The translations under genes and the position numbers were made by a program. Below the pieces are notes generated by a model. It was not told where the DNA came from. It made no database searches and saw nothing but the letters and a program-made list of their open reading frames with translations. Positions 1-5,743 of a stretch of 9,246 nucleotides of DNA are shown here, in pieces. How positions within the stretch are numbered: position 1 is the stretch's first letter; every line of letters begins with the position of its first letter. This stretch comes from Pseudobdellovibrionaceae bacterium (GTDB taxonomy: Bacteria > Bdellovibrionota > Bdellovibrionia > Bdellovibrionales > JAMPXM01): NCBI GenBank assembly GCA_016791465.1, contig JAEUWE010000295.1, positions 1 through 9,246 on the forward strand. The letters are read 5' to 3'.

Positions 1-680
1 GTGGCGTGTCCAATAAGAGTTGGCAGGAGTGCAAGAAGACCGAACGCGAGCCACGAGTCGGGGCTGTATGAAAAAAATGGCGTCGCAGACATCAACATCG
101 CAACAGATGCAAAGCCGATGGCGATGAGCCAGAGTCCAAGCGTGTAGGTGAGATTGCTCAACTTTGTGCGAAGTGATTTGCCGACCAAGATGTAGATTGA
201 AAATGTGAGTGCCGATCCCACACCACTCCAAAGTCCGACCGTGTCGCCGCTGCCGGCGAGAGCCGAAGGACTTGCGAAAAGCATCGCAACTCCGGATGCG
301 CCGAGAGCGATTGAAAATGCCACGCGGGCACTGAGGCGATGCGAGAAAAACAGCCAGGCGCCCGCAGCGGTGGTGACGGTGTTGAGGCAGAACAAGATGT
401 TGCTTGCAGCAATGGAGCTTCGTTGGACGGAAACAAAGAAAGAGTAGAAGTGCAGGAAAAATGAGAAGCCAGCAAGCAGCCAGTGGCTCCAGTCGCGAGC
501 CTTCAGTTTGCTCACTTCCCGAAAAAAATGACGTTGGAAAGGCAGAAGGACGGCAAACGCAATGGCGAGTCGCCAAAACAGAATTGCCAAAGGTGGAGCC
601 TGAGCGAGCCGAATGAGAATGGCTGCTTGCGACAAAATCGCCACAGCTATACTTAGGGCGAGTGCTGGGTTGATCGTCAT
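1..680 (-). CDS. EamA/DMT-superfamily transporter (C-terminus cut by window edge)
   Basis: Multi-pass inner-membrane protein of the drug/metabolite transporter superfamily, which export or import small metabolites; the substrate cannot be read from sequence. The frame is open from an ATG at 680 to the window edge, giving 226 visible residues of an expected 280-300. Two EamA repeats are visible: residues about 5-136 (hydrophobic segments near 5-24, 30-48, 66-84, 92-112, 118-136) and the start of the second repeat from about 148 (segments near 148-168, 179-198, 208-222). The family signatures FWRLAIAF (35-42), the SSIAASNILF region (88-97) and LPTLIGH (219-225) support the call. A clear Shine-Dalgarno GAGAGGTG lies just before the ATG. 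The start is only 25 bp from the divergent NifU-like gene. The superfamily assignment is firm; specificity is unknown. Confidence 0.88.
   Translation of the reverse strand, partial: MTINPALALSIAVAILSQAAILIRLAQAPPLAILFWRLAIAFAVLLPFQRHFFREVSKLKARDWSHWLLAGFSFFLHFYSFFVSVQRSSIAASNILFCLNTVTTAAGAWLFFSHRLSARVAFSIALGASGVAMLFASPSALAGSGDTVGLWSGVGSALTFSIYILVGKSLRTKLSNLTYTLGLWLIAIGFASVAMLMSATPFFSYSPDSWLAFGLLALLPTLIGHA
648..653 (+). promoter_or_regulatory. Candidate -10 element for the NifU-like gene
   Basis: TATACT matches five of six bases of the sigma-70 -10 consensus. A TTGCGA sequence at 627-632 could serve as a -35 with a short 15-bp spacer. Because the divergent starts are only 25 bp apart, the plus-strand promoter has to lie inside the transporter gene, which is where this one is. 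It would give a leader of about 45 nt. It was found by eye only, so it is weak support. Confidence 0.25.
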
Positions 681-705
681 GTCACCTCTCTGAGAGAGTA
701 AGATC

Positions 706-1152
706 GTGGTAAAGCGCGAGACTGTACAAGTAAGATTTCTTGGTCGAGATCAAATTGACGTCGAATTTGAGCTTGAGGCTCAAGCGATCAAAGAAATTAA
801 GATCACGGCGATCTCGGGCTGCTCGGGCTTTGAGCAAGCGGCCCGTGGCCTCATGGCGCAGATCAATCGTGACCAGAGTTGGCCGACGGTTTGGACGGGT
901 GCTGATCATGCGGCGATCCTCTTGCGCGAATTGGTCCTGAGGGCCGTTGGGCGTTTTCAGCTCCCGTATCAGGAGTCGGAACTCTGTCACTGCCGTGCCG
1001 TACCGACTGAAGTCGTTGATCGCGCGATTATTTCAGGTTGTCACAGTATTGAGTCGGTGGCGCGGATCACGTCGGCCGGAACTTCATGTGGGACGTGTAA
1101 GCCCGATACGGAAAAGCTCATCGCCTATCGTCTGAACGAGCGTCTGATCTAG
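706..1152 (+). CDS. NifU-like protein with C-terminal BFD-type [2Fe-2S] domain
   Basis: A 148-residue cytoplasmic protein. Residues about 92-142 form a BFD-like [2Fe-2S] domain with the four expected ligands, C94-x-C96 and C128-x2-C131, separated by 31 residues, plus the typical AG-x2-CG-x-CK signature. Residues about 5-80 resemble a degenerate NifU_N/IscU-like fold: a beta-rich start, then SGC (C39) followed by a helix and a basic/polar stretch, as in the second part of IscU. Only one of the three IscU scaffold cysteines appears to be kept. This order is that of NifU without its C-terminal Nfu domain. Likely role: Fe-S or redox delivery, by inference. The start is GTG with a GAGAGAGTAAG purine run upstream. 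The gene is divergent from the transporter and convergent, with a 10-bp gap, with a second BFD protein. The [2Fe-2S] domain call is strong; the N-terminal call is tentative. Confidence 0.8.
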   Translation: MVKRETVQVRFLGRDQIDVEFELEAQAIKEIKITAISGCSGFEQAARGLMAQINRDQSWPTVWTGADHAAILLRELVLRAVGRFQLPYQESELCHCRAVPTEVVDRAIISGCHSIESVARITSAGTSCGTCKPDTEKLIAYRLNERLI

Positions 1153-1162
1153 TTCGATGACA

Positions 1163-1420
1163 CTATTTTGTTCGTCCGGTTTTCTTGCGAATCGCGCAAT
1201 TGGGAAATTCACCAGTTTGTAAATACTGATCGAGCATGGGGCCAATGAACTTGCGGCACGAACCGCCGCAAGGGCCAACGCCGGCCTGCGTGCGATCGTA
1301 AATTTTATTGAGTGTATCGCAGCCCGAGCGAATTGCTTTTTCGATTTCCCCTCGAGTGACCTCATTGCAGAGACATACAATTTCGGCTTCTGGGCATACG
1401 GTTCTTGCTGGCTTCTTCAC
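1163..1420 (-). CDS. Small stand-alone BFD-like [2Fe-2S] protein
   Basis: An 85-residue protein that is almost entirely one BFD-like (bacterioferritin-associated ferredoxin type) domain, residues about 13-65. The family pattern is visible: VCLCNEVTR with C16-x-C18, a helix ending RSGC, then DRTQAGVGPCGGSC with C51 and C55. The second cysteine pair is spaced C-x3-C rather than the usual C-x2-C. Extra cysteines are C9, C34 and C75, and the tail is basic (KKTGRTK). BFD-like domains carry electrons or bind partner proteins; bona fide Bfd releases iron from bacterioferritin, but no bacterioferritin gene is seen here. The start is GTG at 1420, which overlaps the upstream nrnA-like stop as GTGA, so translational coupling is likely. 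The partner and exact function are unknown. Confidence 0.82.
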   Translation of the reverse strand: MKKPARTVCPEAEIVCLCNEVTRGEIEKAIRSGCDTLNKIYDRTQAGVGPCGGSCRKFIGPMLDQYLQTGEFPNCAIRKKTGRTK

Positions 1421-2544
1421 ATATTCCGCCGAATTTCTTCAAGAAGCAGTGGCTTCAAGCGAGCTTCGATCGCAACAGGAAGATTGCTTGCGCTTGGGTC
1501 CGGTGCCGCGTTCGTTTTCGTTGCTAGCGATTCCCAGGTGACGGTGGCGCCTGCGGCATTGCGGTGGCCGCCACCAAAAACATTCTCAGCGGCCTCGAGA
1601 ACACTGAAGCCTTTTTTGGAGCGAAGCGAAACCTTCCAGCGCCCGGGTGCTTCCTCGCGAAGAAGCATCGCGATTTTGACCGAGTGAACATTCAAAGCCA
1701 TGTCGACGACATCGCCTGAGTCCGACGGATCGGCGCCATAGCGATGAAAAATGTCGCGTTCCAAAACGACGACGGCGAGGCGCCCCTCCGCTTCGATTCG
1801 CATTCGCGAAAGCCCTTGCGCCATGAAGCCAAGCTTCGAAGGCGTCAGATTGGCGAGCAGATACTCGTGAATTCGCTCTGGATCTTTCACCAGAGGAAGC
1901 AGGCGAGCGGCGATCGTGTGACTATTCGCCGAAGCGCGAATGAATCGAAAATTCTGTGTATCAAACACGAGGCTTGCGTAGAGTCTTGTTGCGATTGAAC
2001 TGTCGATTGTCCATCCCAATTGATCGAGGAGAGAGAGCAGCACTTCACCGGAGGAAGCCGCTTTTTTGTCGACCCAGGTTTCAGTCAGCGACGAGGCGAT
2101 CGAGGCGGGCAGTTCTTCGTGATGGTCGATGATGAGTCGGGGGACGCCGTGTTCATTGGCCCAGGATGAGAGAGGCTCAAGCAGGCGCATGTCATTGGTA
2201 TCAAAAACGACGATCAAATCGGGCTTCTTGGGAGCAAAGTCGGGGTCGAAGATGGTCACTGGAACGGGCTGGCCGCTGGTGTCGTCGAAGAGGAATTGGT
2301 ATTTTGTGCCTGGCGCCTCGAAATTGATGGTTTTAAAGTTAATGCCCTGGCTGCGGAGCGCCGCGGCGAAGGCCGCTTCGCAGGCCAGCCCGTCGCCGTC
2401 GGCTTGCCGGTGGGTGGTCAGCCAAACTGTGGTATCGCGTGTGGCACCGGCAAGAATTTGGAAGCTAGCGGGCGCTGTGTTTGAGAAGGAGCTTTTTCCG
2501 GTACTGTTCGATGGACTCATGCCTCCATTAGAACAGCTTTTCAT
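1417..2544 (-). CDS. nrnA: DHH/DHHA1 phosphoesterase, NrnA-like (oligoribonuclease / pAp phosphatase)
   Basis: A 375-residue cytoplasmic metal-dependent phosphoesterase. NrnA-family enzymes degrade nanoRNAs of two to five nucleotides and, in many members, dephosphorylate pAp to AMP. DHH motifs in order: THRQADGD (H45, D49, D51), VFDTND (D115), IIDHHEE (D140-H141-H142) and SLVFDTQNF (D195). The DHHA1 domain carries KVSLRSKKG (304-312) and FGGGHRNAAG (323-332). All expected metal ligands are present. Two deviations: motif I reads DGDG where most members have DGDA, and there is an extra N-terminal Ser/Asn-rich segment of about 35 residues and a C-terminal tail after the DHHA1 domain. The chosen start is ATG at 2544 with AGGA close upstream. 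A second in-frame ATG eight codons later follows GGAGG but with too little spacing. It is divergent from greA and its end overlaps the BFD gene by four bases. Confidence 0.87.
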   Translation of the reverse strand: MKSCSNGGMSPSNSTGKSSFSNTAPASFQILAGATRDTTVWLTTHRQADGDGLACEAAFAAALRSQGINFKTINFEAPGTKYQFLFDDTSGQPVPVTIFDPDFAPKKPDLIVVFDTNDMRLLEPLSSWANEHGVPRLIIDHHEELPASIASSLTETWVDKKAASSGEVLLSLLDQLGWTIDSSIATRLYASLVFDTQNFRFIRASANSHTIAARLLPLVKDPERIHEYLLANLTPSKLGFMAQGLSRMRIEAEGRLAVVVLERDIFHRYGADPSDSGDVVDMALNVHSVKIAMLLREEAPGRWKVSLRSKKGFSVLEAAENVFGGGHRNAAGATVTWESLATKTNAAPDPSASNLPVAIEARLKPLLLEEIRRNM

Positions 2545-2559
2545 TCATCCTGCACTCTC

Positions 2560-2587
2560 TTGACATCCACTGTCGTTTCGCTAGTTT
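2560..2587 (+). promoter_or_regulatory. Candidate sigma-70 promoter for greA
   Basis: A perfect TTGACA at 2560-2565 is followed, after a 16-bp spacer, by TAGTTT at 2582-2587, a poor -10 matching three of six positions. TTTAAG at 2585-2590 is an alternative -10 with a 19-bp spacer. The position in the 78-123 bp divergent gap before greA is sensible. The predicted start of transcription is near 2595. Confidence 0.45.
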
Positions 2588-2667
2588 AAGGCCTTTTCGT
2601 CGGTAAGTCGGGTGAGGTTCAAATGGCAGCGACAAGTGGGTCTGGTGGTTCAGGAGAAGGGTCAGCG

Positions 2668-3147
2668 ATGAAGACTGATCGGTTGCCAATCACAGTTCGT
2701 GGCAAAGCAAAACTCGAGGAAGAGATGAAGCGCTTAATGCATGTTGAGCGGCCCTCGGTGATTCGCGCCATTGAAGAAGCGCGCGCCCACGGAGATATCA
2801 GCGAGAACGCCGAATACGATGCAGCGAAAGAGCGTCAGGCTTTGATTGAAGGTCGTCTGGCCGAAATTCAGGGCCAAATTGCGGGTGCCGAGGTTGTTGA
2901 TCCTGCGACAATCAAGAGCGATCGCGTTGTGTTTGGTGCTCACGTTGAGCTTGTTGATACTGAGACGGACGAGAAGATCACATACCAAATCGTCGGTGTG
3001 GACGAAGCTGATGTGAAAGAGGGAAGAATCTCGATCATGTCGCCGATCGCACGTGCCTGCATCGGTAAGCGAGTTGGCGATGTGGTCACAGTGCGTGGTC
3101 CGAAGATCGATAAAGAGTTCGAGATTCTGGGATTCTCGTTTAAATAA
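2668..3147 (+). CDS. greA: Transcription elongation factor GreA
   Basis: GreA enters the RNA polymerase secondary channel and stimulates cleavage of backtracked transcripts. From the ATG at 2668 the protein has 159 residues, matching the usual length of about 158. Residues about 8-75 form the antiparallel coiled coil. Its tip carries the conserved GDISENAEYDAAKERQ, with the catalytically required acidic pair at D43 and E46. Residues about 80-159 form the FKBP-like domain, with VVFGAHVELVD, ADVKEGRISIMSPIARACIGK and the C-terminal FEILGF. An in-frame ATG at 2623, with its own good GAGG site, would add a 15-residue Gly/Ser/Ala-rich extension. I prefer 2668 because of family length and an AAGGG site six bases upstream, but the longer form cannot be excluded. 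The following AsmA-like gene is 56 bp downstream on the same strand. Confidence 0.95.
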   Translation: MKTDRLPITVRGKAKLEEEMKRLMHVERPSVIRAIEEARAHGDISENAEYDAAKERQALIEGRLAEIQGQIAGAEVVDPATIKSDRVVFGAHVELVDTETDEKITYQIVGVDEADVKEGRISIMSPIARACIGKRVGDVVTVRGPKIDKEFEILGFSFK

Positions 3148-3203
3148 AATCCAATTTCTAAATCCGAGATGACGGTCGAGTGACGGAGTAACGGAGACAG
3201 CCA

Positions 3204-5318
3204 GTGTCCTTGAAGAACCGGGGTCGATACCGAGAAGATGTTTTTGAACAGAACGGTTTTCGATGGTTCGTTGTGACGCTGGTGATTTCGATTCTGTTTG
3301 GCTTTGTGTTGCGTCAAGCGACATCGAGCCGCCGGATGACCGAGTTCTTGCGTAAAAATCTCGAACATTCGCAAATCGCAGAGAACTTAAGTTTCTCCGA
3401 GGCTTCGTTGTCGCTGGCTGATGGCTGGTGGCCGGAGGTCGCATTTTTACTTGAGCGAGTTGAGTGGCGAACGGCGCCGTCATGCCAGGACGCAGCGCCT
3501 ATTCAGATGAAGCGAATGCGGGTTCCGATTCGCTTGTTGCCGCTGATGAAAGGTGAGGCGGTGGTTGCTCTTGCGAAGGTCGAGGATTTGACCGTTGATC
3601 TTGATACGCTCAAGACGTCTTGTCGAAAAGTGGAGACAGCGGCAGTTAGCATTGCGGCGGTGGCGAACTCTGATCAGCCGCGTGTTGAGCCTGTACCTGA
3701 GGTGCCGAAACCGGCGGCTCCAGCGCCGACAATCGAACCAGAGATGCGAAAGCGTTTACAGGCGATGATTAGGGGCTTACGCGTTGATCGCGCTGAACTG
3801 TTTTTTGAAAATCGAATGAAGAGCGTCGTGCTTGAGGATTTTTCGGCTGTTTGGAGTGGCGATGATCTTGAGGTCGCGACAGGGGTACGGTTCCCTCCGG
3901 CGACGGTCTTTGGTGAGGCGCTGCCGCCATTTTTGGTGAGTGGCACTTTGCGTCCGCAGGACATCTCGGTCGATGTCCGTGCGGACTTGAACGAAGGAAC
4001 TCTTGAGGGCTCAGCGCAGCTGCATCCGGTGCGGGTGGAGTCGGGTGCAATGGAGCTTGAGTCTGAAGTGCGTGTTGCAGTGGCGGATCTTCCGCTCTCG
4101 GTGATGACACCGCTTTTGCGAAAGTCCGGAATGGTGAATGAGCGTTTCAAGCCTCGCTTTGCGTGGTTGGATTGCGCGGCCGAGGTCAAGGGACTGTTCA
4201 GTCGACTACTCGTTCAGAATGCCGTTCATTTTTCGCAGTGTGAAGTGTCGGGGCATATTGGACGCGTGCGGGTGGAGTCGGCTCTGCGTGAACCGACCGG
4301 TGTGTGGCATGCGCCGATGGGGAAAGATGTTGAGATTGTTTTTGATCAGCTTTCAATTGGTCAGACGCTTGATACATTTGCCGAAGAAGGGCCCCGCGGT
4401 GTTTTCTCGGAGTATGGAAATTTCACGGGTCGCCTGGTTATCGCCGATGCTCGAAAGGCCTCGGTTTCAGGGGAGCTCAAGGGTGCGCAGGTGAAATTTG
4501 CAAGCGGCGGCGGCTCGGCTCTTCAGGGCGTTCATCTGGGACGAATTGATGGCGCACTCTCGGCTCAGCACCTGGATTTTCAAATTTCAAAAGTGGCGCT
4601 CGATGGCGGTGAGACCGATATGACGGCGGTCGTCGGCGCCGATCTTGGCGATCAAGGAATTGAGCGGGCCACGGTACGCATCGATGCTGAGCATATGAAA
4701 CTCAATTCGCGAGTGGAGAAGCTTTTGTTTACAGGGCCTGTTGAGAATCTTCAGCTCAGCACGCAGTTGTCTTTTAGACGCGGAGAATTTGATGATCTCA
4801 AGCTCAAGCTCGAAGCGAGTGGGCTCAAGGGTGCTGAGATTGAGGCTGAAAAGATTCGGATGAGCGGAAAGATGAATCGCGCTGCCGGTGGTGCCGCTGT
4901 CGATATTGATATGGATGCGCCGATGGTGGCTCTGACTGACCGCAGTCCGATCTTTAAGCTGTTACAGCCAGCACTCTTCGATTGGAGCGCCCCGGAAGGG
5001 TTATTGAAGACGGCCCATCAATGGCCATTTCGAAAGGTAAGTGTGAAGGGGCGACTCGACGATGCTGGCTTTACTTGGGCGCGAGCCTCCGTTGAGCTAC
5101 CTGTTGATTCAATCTCGGGAGCGAAGAAAATCACGTTCCGGTCTAAGGGTAAAATTGAGCGTGCTCAACTTGTTGAGATCGAGCTCGATGCACTTTATCC
5201 GTCGCAGAAGCGCTTGCGTTGGTCTGTATCTGGTTCTTGGTTGAAGCTTGCGCACACGGGCCTCTCGCCCGAAATCGAAGCCGGCCGCGTCCCACCACTC
5301 AAGGTGCTAGGGCTTTAA
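3204..5318 (+). CDS. Inner-membrane-anchored periplasmic protein, AsmA-like
   Basis: A 704-residue protein with a basic N-terminus, one membrane segment at about residues 21-37 (WFVVTLVISILFGFVL) and a large, mainly beta-strand periplasmic part. After the anchor come a region with alternating strands and the LSLADGWWPEV motif (69-79), a Pro/Ala/Glu-rich linker (about 158-178), and a long C-terminal part rich in repeated patterns such as VSGELKGAQVKF, RIDGALSAQHLDF and SVKGRLDDAGF. These resemble the short amphipathic repeats of the AsmA/YhdP/TamB bridge-like lipid transport superfamily. That family name is inferred from topology and pattern, not from a decisive motif. The start is GTG with GGAGA six bases upstream; later starts would lose the membrane anchor. 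It probably shares a transcript with greA. A role in outer-membrane lipid or protein homeostasis is possible. Confidence 0.75.
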   Translation: MSLKNRGRYREDVFEQNGFRWFVVTLVISILFGFVLRQATSSRRMTEFLRKNLEHSQIAENLSFSEASLSLADGWWPEVAFLLERVEWRTAPSCQDAAPIQMKRMRVPIRLLPLMKGEAVVALAKVEDLTVDLDTLKTSCRKVETAAVSIAAVANSDQPRVEPVPEVPKPAAPAPTIEPEMRKRLQAMIRGLRVDRAELFFENRMKSVVLEDFSAVWSGDDLEVATGVRFPPATVFGEALPPFLVSGTLRPQDISVDVRADLNEGTLEGSAQLHPVRVESGAMELESEVRVAVADLPLSVMTPLLRKSGMVNERFKPRFAWLDCAAEVKGLFSRLLVQNAVHFSQCEVSGHIGRVRVESALREPTGVWHAPMGKDVEIVFDQLSIGQTLDTFAEEGPRGVFSEYGNFTGRLVIADARKASVSGELKGAQVKFASGGGSALQGVHLGRIDGALSAQHLDFQISKVALDGGETDMTAVVGADLGDQGIERATVRIDAEHMKLNSRVEKLLFTGPVENLQLSTQLSFRRGEFDDLKLKLEASGLKGAEIEAEKIRMSGKMNRAAGGAAVDIDMDAPMVALTDRSPIFKLLQPALFDWSAPEGLLKTAHQWPFRKVSVKGRLDDAGFTWARASVELPVDSISGAKKITFRSKGKIERAQLVEIELDALYPSQKRLRWSVSGSWLKLAHTGLSPEIEAGRVPPLKVLGL

Positions 5319-5330
5319 ACGGAACGATAA

Positions 5331-5648
5331 CTACGGGCGTTCTTCGGCCTGTTGCTGTTCGCGGCACGCCTTGCTTGTGGCGCTGTTCCGCTGGTCTTTG
5401 CCGTCCTTGCTATCCTTGCAACTGAACAGGACCCAGTCGGGTGTGTTCGGTGGGATCACCATGCGTTCGCCCAAGACATCGGGGAGCTCAAACGAGTGGT
5501 CTGAAGATGGCTGCGGCAGCGTCAGCGGTGAGCGGGCAAGTGTCAGCCCCAGCATCAGGCCAAGCGCTAAGCGCAAGGCGCTCGCGAGGCAAGGGGCGTG
5601 GGCCCATCCACCTTCGTGATGAATGCTGTGACAGATGCTGTTGAACAT
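5331..5648 (-). CDS. Small probably exported protein of unknown function
   Basis: A 105-residue open frame that I do not recognise. Residues about 21-41 (LASALRLALGLMLGLTLAR) look like a signal peptide or membrane segment, followed by a Pro/Ser-rich stretch, the segment LPDVLGERMVIPP (55-67) and WVLFSCKDSKDGKD with a second cysteine (SKAC) about 16 residues later, so a disulfide is conceivable. The tail is Gln/Glu-rich. The ATG at 5648 has only a poor ribosome site. A TTG at 5576 (residue 25) would give a more typical signal-peptide start. Its frame is high in third-position G/C, like neighbouring genes. It lies 95 bp downstream of sohB on the same strand and converges with the AsmA-like gene, leaving a 12-bp gap. 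Without a homologue the coding call is moderate. Confidence 0.5.
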   Translation of the reverse strand: MFNSICHSIHHEGGWAHAPCLASALRLALGLMLGLTLARSPLTLPQPSSDHSFELPDVLGERMVIPPNTPDWVLFSCKDSKDGKDQRNSATSKACREQQQAEERP

Positions 5649-5743
5649 ACTTTAGGTTTTGAGCGATGAGGGGCTTGTGCGTCAAACGAAAATAGGCAAA
5701 GGGCTCGTTGAGGACGTCGGGGTATGGGCGCGCCAGCGCGATT

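Noticed and set aside
682..990. 102-residue minus-strand open frame opposite the NifU-like gene, possibly a longer transporter N-terminus
   Set aside because: It is in a different phase from the transporter, has no membrane segments, and lies opposite a convincing [2Fe-2S] gene.
2734..3483. 249-residue open frame on the minus strand, antisense to greA
   Set aside because: It lies opposite a clear GreA and the start of the AsmA-like gene, has no recognisable domain and no good ribosome site, and its length follows from the codon bias of the plus-strand genes.
3674..4189. 171-residue minus-strand open frame inside the AsmA-like gene
   Set aside because: The sequence is Ser/Arg/Thr-rich low complexity typical of antisense reading; the plus-strand gene is continuous and has a membrane anchor and ribosome site.
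5371..5619. 82-residue plus-strand open frame opposite the small exported gene
   Set aside because: It lacks a ribosome site and resembles no protein; the minus-strand frame has a better signal-like segment and a consistent neighbour.
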